A DNA stretch of 64,000 bases from positions 218,704 through 282,703 of the forward strand of contig CBFFRP010000132.1 of NCBI GenBank assembly GCA_965644295.1, given 5' to 3'. Under the pieces are notes generated by a model. The model ran no database searches and was not told the DNA's origin. It was given only the letters and a program-made list of their open reading frames with translations. This stretch comes from Paraphysomonas bandaiensis. Lineage: Eukaryota > Chrysophyceae. The translations under genes were made by a program, and so were the position numbers. Below, one piece after another: positions 36,848-50,000 of the stretch; within the stretch, counting starts at the first letter, position 1, and every line of letters starts with the position of its first letter.

Positions 36848-39800
36848 CTATAATTTTCCTTCTCGTTTAGCTTTTTGATATGCCTCACTTCTTTCTTTTA
36901 TCTCTCTCAATTTATTTTGCCTTACTTCTTCTTCAGTTAGCTGCTCCGCTTCTTCTATTTCGGGTTCCAAAAACTTGTCTTCGAACCAATCCCCTTCAGT
37001 GACGACTTTCTTATGTTCTACTGTAGCGATATAAGTTCCACTACCATGTCGCTTATCATCTAGCCACATTCCGGTATACACTGATCCATCTGCATATGTC
37101 ATAACGCCTGAGCCTGACTTCACTCCTCCTTCAAACGCACCCACATATACCCCTCCATTCATGCATTCCAAAGTACCGTGCCCATCGTGAAAATCCAACT
37201 TCCAAAAACCAGTATATACATCTATACTCCTGTGAGTTTGAACGCCATATCCATGCCGTAGATCATTTTCATATTCACCATCATATGTATCACCTCGTTT
37301 ACTTGTAAACTTACCCTTTCCGTGTCGCATATCATCTTTGTATGACCCCTCATACACATCCCCGCATGCGTGTTTGAATACACCTTTTCCATTCTTCATA
37401 TCATGTTCCCAGTATCCTGTGTATTTTCCGTCTTCAGAAATGTACTGGCCGTTGCCATGCCTCATCCCATTAACCCAGTCACCAGTATATTCTGACCCGT
37501 CTGGATAAACTTGCTCGCCATATCCGTCGCGTAGCCCATACGCAAAATTACCAGTATACTTCCCATTCGGCCCGCTTAATACCCCACTGCCGGAATATTT
37601 CCCATTTACAAATGTACCATCATATTTCGAGCCATCGGAATTCACCTCCACACCTTTTCCATGGGGCTTATCATGTGCCCAATCACCAGAGTATTTCCTC
37701 CCAGGAGAAATAAATACGCCATACCCATCTCTGGAAGCCATATTAAATCTCCCCTCATACGTATCACCGTTTGCATATGTTAGAAAGCCTACACCATGAT
37801 AGTGATCCTCTTTCCACTCTCCACAATATGTTTCACCGTTGCTTAGCTCCAGCACACCCTCTCCTTGACGACAGTCTTTCACATAATCTCCATCATATAC
37901 GGAACCATCATTATATACATATCTCCCCTTGCCATGCTTCGCGTAGTCCAACCATTCACCATCGTATGTATCACCATTGGAGTATTTCATTATCCCACGC
38001 CCACGCGGTTTCCCTTCAAAATACTGACCGTAGAATGTACAATCAGATTGGGTGAACACCCCCCACCCATGTCTTTTGTCATTAAGAAACTGTCCAACGT
38101 AAGTGTCCCCATTTCCATAAGTAATCGTGCCTTTGCCTTGCATTTTATTATTTTCCCAAGTTCCCTCACATACGGTTCCATCTGTATACTTCAACGTCCC
38201 TTTCCCATGAAATTGGTTGTATTTGTAGAACCCCTCGTAACCTGATCCATCCCGTCGTGTAACTTTCCCCCATCCATGCTTCATATCATTGCGCCACTGA
38301 CCGTAGTGAATCTCATCGTTACCTACTGTTAAAACACCTTGACCATGTCTCTTATTCGCTTCGAATTCGCCATCATAGGAGTCACCATTCGCATAGGTGT
38401 ATACTCCCCTACCATGTTTGATATTGTCGGACCACTCACCCTCATAAGTTTCGCCATTCGCCCTGCAGTGGAGAAAAAATAAAGTATTAAAGTGACACAA
38501 GCACTACATGGTACCATATATTCATGTCTACCTACACACACAACTAACCATTTATTGATTCCTTTTCCACACCGAAGTCCCATGCTCCATTCACCGACAT
38601 ATGTTGCCTGTCCGTCATCATAAGTGTATATACCCTCGCCATGCCGTTTATCGTCTTCCCACATACCAACGTATGTTGCACCATTGCTGTAAACGTTCGA
38701 TCCATAGCCATGCTTTCTGAAGCACACCCATTCCCCGTCGTACTTTTCACCAAGTGAGCTGATGTAAACACCTTTACCTTGAAATCGGTCGTTCTCCCAT
38801 GAGCCATCGTATATATCACCATTGGTACTAGTATATTTTCCTTGACCGTGCATTCTTCCTTTCTTAAACTCTCCATCATAAACAGCTCCATCAGCGAATG
38901 TATACGAACCCTCGCCACTCCATTTGTCAAATTTCCAGTCACCTTCGTATTTTGTTCCTACGTCAGATACATATACTCCATATCCATGGCGCTTTCCTTT
39001 CTTATATTGGCCTTCGTACGTCGCACCAGATGTGTATAGGAAGTATCCATCACCTTGTTTAAACCCATCGACATACTCTCCACGATATCCTGTTCCTTTC
39101 GGAGTAATAAAGTACCCCTTTCCTGCTTTTTTTCCTTCTTTAAATGCACCAGTAAACTGGCCATCTATCATTGGAAATTCAGCAGTCAAAACTCCTCTTC
39201 CATATATACTGTCATCAACAAACCCCTCGTGGTAAACGACATCATTTCCAGCTCTCAAATATCCTCGTCCAGCAACTTCATCATTTTCAAAGAGCAAATC
39301 AAAGCTATTTCCTTCGGGAGATGTATACCGGCCTCTTCCATGCTTCATATTGCTACGAAACTCACCGTCGTATACAGACCCATCTGGCGCTCGGTCTACT
39401 CCATGTCCATGGCGGTTGTCGTCCTCCCATTCACCCTCATACTCTCCCCCGCCGACATATTGATATGTACCTCTTCCATGACGCAAATCACATGAAAACT
39501 CACCCTCATATACTGCTCCACTTTCATATGTGTACCTTCCTATTCCATGTTTTTCGTTGTCTAACCACTCACCGACATACACATCACCATTAGAGTATGC
39601 CATAATACCGCGACCATGTTGAATACCCATCACAAACTCTCCTTCATATTTTACCCCTCCCTCCGATTCACCATACAATAAGATTCCAATGCCATTCCAG
39701 CAGTCGTTCTTCCACTCGCCATCATAACGTTGCCCTGATGGATACGTCTGCACACCCCTGCCATGTCGTAGGCCCATCACATAATCGCCTTCATATATCG

Positions 39801-41277
39801 TGCCATCTGAATTCTTATAGAAACATTTCCCATGTTTCTTACCATCTACATACTCCCCTATAAATGTTGATCCGTCATTGTACACAAACTCCATCCACCT
39901 ATTCTTCAGTCCACGTTGCCAGAGCCCCTTATATGTAACTTTATCAGGAATGCTGATTAACACACCTGTTCCATGCATTTTACCCTCCTCCCAATACCCA
40001 TCATATACACTGCCGTCCACATGTGTATATATACCTTTTCCGTGCCATTTCCCATTCTTATAGCTCCCTTCGTAAATAGACTTATCAGCAAACGTATGGA
40101 TACCCCATCCGTCTTGAGTATCGTGCAACCATTCTCCTCCATACACTTCAACCTGCCCGTATGTCATTATCCCTCGTCCCGATCGCTGGTCGCAAAAATA
40201 CTCGCCATCGTAAACAGCTCCATTAGTATGGGTATACACACCCTTTCCATGCTTCATATTATCCTTCCATTCCCCGTCATACATATCACCATTTGACCTG
40301 CACATAAATAGGTAGAAGAGATTACGAAAAGCAATGCATGCACATATATCGATAACTTATATTCATGTTGATTCATCATCTATGTGCACATTTAAAACAT
40401 CTGAGATCGAGCTAAAAGAAAATATGCAAGCATAGATACTCTCACACTCACCAGGTCGCCACACCATGTCCACATTTTTTACCATTCTTCCAATAACCAT
40501 GATATATATCACCCTTGGACGTAGTTAAAATACCCTTCCCATGTCGCTTCCCACTCGCGTAGTACCCTGTGTAGTGTGAACCATCAGAGCCTTTGTACGC
40601 CCCCCTGCCATGTTTCTTTCCATGTTTGTATTGGCCCTCGTATAAGGAGCCGTCAGCTGACAGAAACACGCCTTGGCCGCACTTCACATCATTTTCATAC
40701 TCCCCTGAATATAAGGCCCCACTTGGGTAACGGTACTCGCCAACCCCGTGGCGGTTGTCGCCTCTCCATTCTCCATTGTAGACAGCTCCATCCTAATGAT
40801 AACGAATTACTGAAATTCCAAATACTCTCAATATAAAATCGTTTTGTCAAATGAATTCTACTATCTTGCAGAATAATATTGTTACATGACACCACAAATG
40901 ATAGACATAGAGTAAATACAACATACCGCATACAGATAGATTCCTTTCCCACTCTTAACACCATTTTCCCAGTCTCCATCATACGCTGATCCATCAGGGT
41001 AGGAATATAGGCCTCTTCCATGCATGGTTCCATTATTATATTCCCCAATATACATTTCATTCTCATTTTCTGACTTTATACCGACAGGATATTGAGTATT
41101 GTCTGCATCAGTACACCAGCCAGAGTTTGAGTACTTTACACCCCTCTCAATAGAAAATTCTCCTCTGTCATCACATATGCTGCCGACAGCAATATCACCA
41201 TTGGCTGTGATGTACACTCTCTCACTCATAGTGTGCGCTGATTCAACCATAATTGTGCTTCTGTCGGTTACAGACAT
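36848..41277 (-). CDS. Giant MORN-repeat protein, 1351 aa, four exons
   Basis: Exons 41277-40927, 40792-40452, 40297-38549 and 38462-36848 join in frame. After about 85 N-terminal residues with no repeat, nearly the whole protein is back-to-back MORN units of about 23 residues (consensus YxGxWxxGxxHGxGxxxxxdGsxY), about 50 in all; each splice junction restores a unit (for example YLYA/DGAVYNGEW, HGVATW/SNGDMYDGEW, INKW/ANGETYEGEW). The C-terminus is a charged helix (EEAEQLTEEEVRQNKLREIKERSEAYQKAKREGKL, residues about 1305-1351). No kinase or other catalytic domain is fused. In protists MORN proteins organise membrane-associated cytoskeletal structures or bind phospholipids; a scaffold role in the cortex or flagellum is inferred. 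Confidence 0.93.
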
Positions 41278-42498
41278 GATGTTTCAGCACACGATGAACT
41301 AGTATTTCCTGGATTGAACGCTAACTACTCGCTTAACATCATCGAGCTATAGGAGCTACTCAGATCAAATTACAGAATGAACTTTGCTGCTACAGAGATG
41401 AGACGAATACATCGAACAGGACCTAAAGCTTCCATATCCTTAAAGTTCATAAGACCAGACTATTATAGCGATATATATATATATATAAATACTTCAGTGG
41501 TGCACTTCGCTCCAGTGTGTTACGTATGTATGTAGATCGTCTGGAGATGGTTCTGCAGTCTGCAGTGCACTCAGAGTGTCTCTCATAGTTGCAGAGGTGT
41601 ACGACCGTTTTCTATGGCTGCTATTAACCAATCATAGTGGTACTTTATCTATATGTTCAGTATAATTGGTTGAAGTGTATTGGAGCATATACAGCAGTAT
41701 ACGGGTATACGGTCCATATACTGCTCATATCCGCATGCAACCGGGATATCATTGTTATCGTATCCGCCTATTAAAACAAAGAGGTTCGGTGACACAATGC
41801 GTCCAAAGCAGTCTCTCAACTATAGGGCTTTGTTTGTATGTATGAGGATGAGGATGAGGGCAGTTTGAATGAAGAGACTCTCTCTTGTCGTATCCAGTTA
41901 ACGAATATATGTAGCCTGTGACGAATGATACAATGCAAGATCATTGACAGTACCTCTGTATTCCATGACCCCATAGGTTCCGCATATGTCTTAGTTGGAT
42001 GGGATCCCCAGTTACTTTGAGTGTTGATTATCAAATGTAGTGTGTGTGTTCCCGAGAGCAAATGAAGATTCACGAAAGAACATTCAGGACAAGAAAAGTA
42101 TATAGTGGCACTACCAGGTTAATCATATTTGTGTTCCATGAAATGATCCTTTCACGCACCACTTTGGAATGTGCAACCTCCTACTAGTCTATTGACGGGT
42201 TTTTGCATGCGAGGTCGCTGCTGGATGTCGATTTGTGATTTAATGGGCAATTTGTTATAGTATCAAGAACGAAGAAGCAGAGAGCGCTTTATTGGATGTT
42301 TTTTAACTTAAAGACGGTAATGTAAAAGGAAGAAAATAGTATCCGTGGTAAGGAATCTCTGACAAATGGCATGATGATTTACTCCTGGGTCATAGCATTT
42401 GCATTCGAGGGAAAGGGAATTGTGTAATAAACCAATTGCTATATTTGTTAATGAAACTTAGCTAAACTTTACGAAATAGACACACACCAGTTGGAATT
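41278..42498. other. Intergenic, about 1.2 kb
   Basis: Contains a short (TA)n at about 41475 and the GTATAC pair at 41692-41710. No gene is recognised. Confidence 0.5.
41692..41710. promoter_or_regulatory. CAGCAGTA and paired GTATAC
   Basis: CAGCAGTATAC at 41692-41702 overlaps GTATAC at 41697-41702, followed by GTATAC at 41705-41710. About 415 bp upstream of the MORN gene. Confidence 0.4.
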
Positions 42499-44199
42499 CT
42501 ATGCGACTGACATATCTGTAGTATCGTTATCGTGGTGGTTCGTAACCGTAAACAGCTCTCGACGTATTTCTGTTGTAATTTGATGATGCTGCTGTGCACG
42601 CAATAAAGCTTTAAGCTTTGCTCGCTGACTTTCATCCAATTCAAATTTATATCTTTGCGCGAATGCCAGAAGGGCTTGGTGCCACAAGACCTTTAACAGA
42701 TGCTTACAAACAGGTACATACTTATACTATACGTACCGGTAGGACTCTTGTCTCTTGAGTAAAGGCACAAAAGTGGTTAACCAATGCATCAATTACACGA
42801 CGTGGAAGGGCGTACTTCTTGTTGATAAGGACCTTAATGAACAGTGACGTAGAGCCACTGTACGTCATATCAGCCAATCGCAATAATGCTGCAGCAGAGT
42901 GGTTCCCGGGGACGGATACCTAGCGACAAATAAAACAGAACAACAAAGATATTACAAGACACCAGCGGTATATAATAGAACAACAGGCAGAATATCACAT
43001 TAAATTTGGCTCAAAATATCACAAAAAGCCAAATGCAGTACCTTTGCTAATACACTGCCTATGATTGTGGCCTCACGAAGAGTGCACGTACGAGAGCTAG
43101 CAAGAGGAATGAGAATACCTTTATAAAATGCACCAGGCTGGCAGAACTCATTAAAACACACTTTAAATATATTTATTCCTACCTTAAATAGCGCTTTCTT
43201 TAAAGCCATATAAAGGTGATAGTTTAACTTGTTATTCGCTCTAATATCATCTCGGCACTTCTCCAATAACACAACACTGAAGAACCTCTGCATAAACACC
43301 AATTTAGTGATATTCAGTGACTATTATGAGCATTTAACCTGAGCCATCTTTTCATTTAAATTAGAGGCAAAGATACGTGTACAAGCGAATGTAGCACAGG
43401 CAGACCATTGATCTGGTCTTGTTATCCAAAGCACTTCCTGAGAAGCCAAATTAAGCACAGACACGACCACACAATATATTACATCAAGATATGAACCGTA
43501 CCTCCCAGTTCTTGAGATGCGGAAGCATCTTGAGGGCTTTCGGAAGTTTGCCGGATTTATAAGTGTGCAGCATTTTGCCTACCATGGTATAGACCTCCAT
43601 TACCTGGATAAACATTAAATGTTGTATTTCATGATAACACCAACAATGGATACCTTTGGAGGAATCGGGGCTTGAGCCATTTCTTCCTCTTGTAAATCTT
43701 CACCAGACTCTTTCTCACGTATTTTGTTCATAATTATATCGGCCAGTGTTCGACTATCCTGCTTATCTGAATCTAGAAACCGATGCACAATGGCTTCTTC
43801 AGCCTCGGTAAGATCATTAACATCAACATATTCGCCATCATATTCCACCATATCCTCTCCCTCTTCATCTTCTTCAACATCATCCTAAGTAGATATCTTG
43901 TCAGCTCATGTAACAGTGTAGGAAACACACACACTCACATCATATTCTGAATCGCTGTCCTGCGGCTGTAATCGTGTCGGCAATCGCTCAGCCTCACCCA
44001 TCGACATCTCCATCCTCTGTTCTCTTGCCTGGTTATATATCTGGGTGCCTAGTGTATCAGGAATAGCCTCATCATCGTCGTTATGCGCAGGCTTCGCCTT
44101 GTGTGTGTGTTTCTTCTTCCTGTCAGTGGTATCAGTCTCCATGCCTAATGGGGTGTGCCTCAGCTGCACAGACTTCTTTTGTTGCTTTTCTTTAGGCAT
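42499..44199 (-). CDS. BYSL: Bystin (Enp1), 40S ribosome assembly factor, eight exons
   Basis: Required for 18S rRNA maturation and for nuclear export of the pre-40S particle. Exons 44199-43939, 43884-43654, 43603-43502, 43437-43339, 43287-43183, 43137-43042, 42919-42737 and 42690-42499 give 422 aa (human 437). The N-terminal third is acidic and low-complexity (typical). The conserved core is complete: [126 protein letters not shown]. Several introns are exact multiples of three and one (45 nt, 43182-43138) has no in-frame stop, so retention would not break the frame. Confidence 0.97.
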
Positions 44200-44575
44200 A
44201 ATAAGTTTTATACGACTTGTATTCGCCTAACTGTGACAGTTGTTCTTCCCTGGTATGTATATCTAACATCTCGTACACAGAGCCGGCCATCTCGTCCTGG
44301 CCACGCCATACATCAACCACTGCACTGACTGACTGACTGACTGACTGCATGAATGAATGGGTGAGGCCATATGAGACTGATCTGCTGCTGGTCCTGTCAG
44401 CTAACATTCCACCAGATATTTTCAGTTTTCATAATTTCCGTCGATTGAAGATACTCTTATATGATGGTTTTAGTGAACGAAAATGAAGAGTGCCTAGCTG
44501 GAGTGTGTGTGCTGTTTCTCGGGTTGTTATATATGCAATTATCCATACATCCATCTATATTGGAGGAAAGCAACC
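44200..44575. other. Divergent promoter between bystin and eL31
   Basis: Includes a short (CTGA)n at about 44325-44347. No GTATAC pair is seen here, unlike most other 5' regions of the window. Bystin and eL31, both in ribosome biogenesis, would share this 376-bp interval. Confidence 0.5.
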
Positions 44576-45039
44576 ATGGTTAAGGAGGGATCAAAGAGAA
44601 CTAAGGCGAAGGGAAGCGATATCGCTACCCGCGACTACACCATCCACATGAGCAAGCGCCTCTACGGTGTTAACTTTAAGAAGCGCGCTCCTCGTGCTAT
44701 TGCTGAAATTAAAAAGTTTGCCACGAAAGCGATGGGAACAAAGTCTGCTATTGCTGTGTGTGTGATTCATATTTTATATTGTTTTTAGGAACGTTAGAGT
44801 GGACACTATGCTCAACAAGCACATCTGGTCTCAGGGGGTGCGCAATGTCCCCAAGAGAATTCGTGTCCGCCTCGAGAGACGTCGTGATGAGGATGAGGAG
44901 GCTACCGAGAAGGTAAGTGCTATGTAATTGTATATCTGTACTTCCTGTGTGACAATGTCATGTGCAGCTTTACACTCTTGTGAAATATGTGCAAGTCGCT
45001 GATTTCCACGGCCTGCAGACAACCAATGTTGAGGCTTAA
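44576..45039 (+). CDS. RPL31: 60S ribosomal protein eL31, three exons
   Basis: Structural protein near the peptide exit tunnel of the large subunit. Exons 44576-44742, 44789-44912 and 44968-45039 give 120 aa (human 125). Conserved stretches: [38 protein letters not shown], the junction [33 protein letters not shown] and [10 protein letters not shown]...LQTTNVEA. Exon 1 ends at a GTCTGC donor, chosen because it restores the conserved MGTxxVRxDT sequence; the next GT downstream would insert unconserved residues. A TATATA element lies at about 44529. Confidence 0.96.
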
Positions 45040-47065
45040 ATGTCATCTGCTCTTCCATCCATGTAATTAATGGTAAATTTCCTCTTTAGTGTTGATTTTT
45101 CTGGCAATAATGGAATGTGGATGTTATATTGGCGTTGTATCCAATTACCAAACCTCTTAGCATTCAGTTATTAGGATTCGACGAGATTATTAGTATAGCC
45201 CTATATACCTCCAATGTAGGAAAACATGATAACATTTTTGTATCTATTGTGCTGCTAGACACAGTGTTGATCAATTTTTAGTTCCAAGCACCAGCCCAAT
45301 AGCTACACTTTTAGCTTTTAGATCTAGATAATTCATTATCCAGTTTTAAGTATCCATCTCCGCATCTACAGGATGCATTGTACTAATACTGTTGGCCTGA
45401 ATGTATACAAGTAAGCGAGCAAAAGCATACCCCTGTCTAGATTTTAGATGACATATGATATTACTATAGGTATATTTACCCACTGGAAAAAAGGAGGCTA
45501 TATCGTCCCGGCTCAAAGGGCGATACTCCGTATCTCTAGGTTAACTTGTAGCTTATCCTCATGATGTTGAAAACTCGATATTTGTAGCATGCTTGCTGTA
45601 GTAAGAAATAACTGTCCTCTCTTCTAAAAATTGAGAAATCAAATGAGAAGTCATATTGTTTCAAATCAATGACATGTATAATGTATACTGTATGCTTAAG
45701 GAATAGCAATTGTACTAGATCAATTCAAAGCAATAAACCCCCTAGTTTCTATAACAGCTTCAACAAATAAATGTACTCCTTCTACAGAACTGAGGGAATG
45801 GCAACTGCGAGTTGTTAAGATTCGTACAAAAGTGTGATAAATGTGAACAATTGTAGTCGCCAGAAGAGGTCTTATTGCCTTAATTAGCATACAACACGTT
45901 TACCCTCTGCTAGTGCAACTGATTGAATGATGTGTGTATGATATCCTGATAAGAACGATATGTGGCCCAAACCCTAAAAGAACTGGGTGTCACTGCTCCT
46001 AACCACCTCTAGACAGCATCTGATATGGCATTTAAACTATTCTTGAAGTTTTTTCGAAGTCCTGGTTATGAAGGTGGATCACTTGCATTATGAACTTCTA
46101 CAGCAGAGGAAGGATGGAATATAACTTGTGGAGTGTTAGATGATCTGCTTTGGATAGATGACTCATGATTGCGGTTTCATTGTGTAATATAACGAAATCA
46201 CATACATATGACTGTCAACATTATAATTACAATAATAGAAGTGAGCTTATGTTGAATCGAATATAGAAGTTAAATGTCTGTATTTGCCCGGTGCTGATAT
46301 GAGTGCTCTGTTGAGCCCAAATCAGTCAAAAAAGCTTTTTTTAAGAAGAAGACAAAATGGGGATATAACAATAGTTTATTTGTTGGTCACTAACTAAGCT
46401 ACCGTAGCGACGAACATGCAGCTTCCGTAGAGTTAAACAGTAGGATAAAAAAAGTGTGTACTGATTAGTTACAGGTAGAGGTCTAACTAGGTTGACTAGC
46501 ATTCATCTAGTTACTTAATCGGTGCAGGCTTTAACGCCTATTGCTAAATAAAAGACTTTCAATATATAGCATGGTTATAAAACACGGAATTTTTCAGCTG
46601 TGCTCATCGCAATTGTACCCCATGAATTGTCTTCATCATTTTTATTCATTACTAGTCTTCATTATAAACTCGTTCTGTTATCTCTTTGTCCTATTCTAAA
46701 TCATTTCTTACACCAGTTGTGAGATTGTCTTCTCGTTATCATAATCTTTCGTTGACCTATTTCAAACATATAATAATAAGTACTAGAAGAAGCGTCTATA
46801 CTTAAGACCATAGCTTAAAACAACCCTATATCTGGCTATTACACATTGGCAACACCTGGTAGCAACTAGTACTCCAACGACCGTATGTTAAATTATTTCT
46901 TCTGAATTTATCATTCCAACACTTCTGTAATTCTCACACACACCTATGTTTTGTCACCTCTCGCACGAAAAGGCCATCATATATAAATTGCAAGTGTAGA
47001 ACATAGCACTAAATTATCACAAACAAAAATCTACTATTATTATACTGAAATAGGAACACGCACTA
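45040..47065. other. Intergenic, about 2 kb
   Basis: AT-rich. Holds tail-repeat copy 6 (46395-46565) and nothing else recognisable. Confidence 0.5.
46395..46565 (+). repeat. Tail-repeat family, copy 6
   Basis: GTAGCGACGAACATGCAGCT, GTTAAACAGTAGGATAA, GATTAGTTACAGGTAGAGGT, ending AACGCCTATTGCTAAATAAAAG. Closest to copies 4 and 5 in the middle segment. The 5' body is absent. Confidence 0.75.
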
Positions 47066-50000
47066 CTACTTCTCGATAAAGTCATCCATAACAGGCTGCT
47101 CAGGTGCATAATGGCATAACAGCTTCTCAATTTCAGTTCTATATAAGCTTTTCATGTCTTGCATGTCTTGAATAGTGTTTTCTAATTCCTCTTCTTTTTC
47201 ACCCAGTAAAACCAATAGGGCATCATTTTTCCCTCTCAAATCTGCAAGCTCTGCTGTTATTCGAGGCAACGAATCTAAACTTTCTTCATATTCTGATATC
47301 TTTGAGCTCAAAAAACTAACTTCTTCTAGAAGAGCGTCACGAGATTTCTTAAGGTAAAAGTAAGCATATGTCGCATAGTCATAAATATAAAACCTGTATT
47401 TGCTGTATCTGAAGTGTTAGATCGTCAATTTTTTCGTCTTTCTGCAAAATCATCTGATGCGCTCTCTCCGAAGCCATAAACGAAGATTCATTCCCTACCA
47501 TCTCCATAAGTATATATAAATGCATCACTTGTTACTTCCCACCTGGCAATACCACTTGTTTAGCTCCGGTTTCATATCTATGCCACTTTTGGTCTGACGA
47601 AGTTCGGCTACTGTCACTGCACACATCTGGACTTCTCACACTTTTACTTTCTTTCCTTCCATCATATATCCTATCGTTGGTATCTGATACCCTGCCATTT
47701 AATTGACTCCGTAGGCTTTCTAGCTCAGTGCGAAGAACAGCCACCTCATGCTGGCTACTACGGGATAATGCGTCATTCTCATCCCTAACCTGATCCATCG
47801 CTCGTTTATGTCTCATCTCCATATCTCGAACACTACTTTCCAACGATAAACGCTGTGACGTCACATCATCCAATGAGCTCTGCAATTTCTCGATTCTATC
47901 CCTCGATTCTTTATTTTGAAGTGTTAACCGGTCAATTATTGTATTTGACTCCCGACACTGCTCCTCGAGCTCTGACTGCTTTGATGTAAGCGTTTTCACT
48001 TTCTGACGTAAGGCTACACAAAATATGTTAATACATATGCGACTCCACATCAATGACATCATGCAGTACCTGCCGTCTCCTCCTCTAAAAACGCTTTCTT
48101 GTTTTCTGCACACTCGGCAGCATTTTCTGCACGCATTGCACGTTCAGATAACGCACTTTCGACCTTACCGAGTACATTGTCAACAGTATACGAAACTTTA
48201 AAATTTTCAAATACCTTTTGCCAAGCATCAGACTTTAATCGCAACGTCTCTTGGAGAGTTGTTATTTGTCTTAGCAGTGGCGTGGTAGCCCCTCCTACTT
48301 CAGAAGCTAGTGCTTCTCGGCTCGTAATGGCCTCCTGCCATCGCTTGCGAGTTTCGTTTAGTTCTTCTCTCATACGTTCTTCACGAGCTGATGCTTCATT
48401 CATCTGGCGCTGTAAGCTATCTTGTAGTTGCTTGTTCGTTGCACGAAGTATAGCTTCACGTTGTTCCAAATCGCGACGAGATGATTCAGACTCATTTGCC
48501 TTACTCGCACCTAACAACACAGAGCTAAATTAGCAAGTACGCAATAACTGACAACACAAACCTGCCCCAATTTGAGATTGAAGATCGTCTCTCTCTGCTT
48601 TTAACTCAGCAATTGTCCTCTTGAGGTCATTATTGTCGGCCCACGCACTTTCTAATGCTCGGCGCTGAGTAGAAAGCTCATCAACTTTAGAATTAATTTC
48701 CGCCTCTAGTTTAGTCAGTTTTTCCTGAGAGGCTTGATTTACTGCTTGCACGACTATACACAGGAGTAGTGTGCTTTTATGACGGGAAAAATGAGCATTA
48801 TGTTACCTACCAGACATTTGCTTTTGAGAGTTAAGAGCATTAGTTTCGTTCTTCCGAATCACATCCTGCATTTCCTCGATTGTCTTTACGTATTGATCCC
48901 TTTGCTCTTTCAATTTTGCTATCTCCCCATCCTTCTCACGAACTTCTTGACGACTCTTTCGAACATTCTTTTCCATATCACTCTACATATCATTGCGTAA
49001 ATATAATCCAAAGCATAATACGCTAACATACCTGTTTCTTTGCTAATGCTTGGCCTTCTTTCTGAAATGCCGCCAGACTTATATCCTTCTCATTGATTAA
49101 TTCTTGCATTCTTGCAAGCTCCTTTCGTAGTTCGCCCTCTCCGGCACTGGCACTCTGCATCTGTTTCAATCGCCCCTTATAATCGTTCAACTCACTGGAG
49201 AGAGAAGACATCCTTTCAGACGCTTCTTCATACTGGCGATTCAATTCAGCAGTTTGCACATTGGCGTTTTGAAGAGCACGTTCGCGTTGAGTTATCACTT
49301 CTGTGAGATTGTCGATTTCCAAACGCATTTGTTCCGACAGCTTAACAGTCGCTGACTCGAATTCACTTTCCTTTTGCCGCAACTTAGACTCCAATGAAGA
49401 AACCTCCGTTTGAAGAACACACACATTCTCTTCGGCATACTTCAGTGAACTTACAAGTTCTTTGTTTTCAGCCTCTAAACGTGAAATAGTTTGATTCGAT
49501 TCTCTCTTAAGCTCCTCTATCGCGACATCATGAGTGTGTCGAAGATCAACCAACTCCTGTTGCAAAGTATCGATAGTACCCTGGAGTCGCAAACTATTAA
49601 CAGAATCCGATCCAGATACAACATCACTTTCTTCTTGCAGTAAATGAGCACTGCTCATTTCACCCCCTAAACTTTTCTCTAGCTGTTCCAGCCTTTGAGA
49701 ATTCGAATCAGCCCCTGTATTTGCATTCTCTTCCTTATTCAGTCTTACAGCTTCAGCTCTAGCCTTCTCTTCCTCTTGCTGCCTCACAGCATCTGCTTCT
49801 TCCTTCAGCCTCTCGGATTCAGCTCTAGCTTTCGCCTCCTCCTGTTTTCTTAGAGCTTCTGCTTCTTGCTCCTGCCTCTCGGCTTCAGCTCTAGCCTTCG
49901 CCTCCTCTTCCTGCTTCTTTTGTTCTTGATGCAGCCTTAGAGCTTCTTCACGTTTCTGCCTCTCAGCTTCAGCTCTAGCCTTCGCCTCCTCTTCCTGCTT

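Noticed and set aside
37771-40296. Plus-strand open frames opposite the MORN gene
   Set aside because: Antisense shadows of the repeated MORN codons; low-complexity His/Ser/Pro composition.
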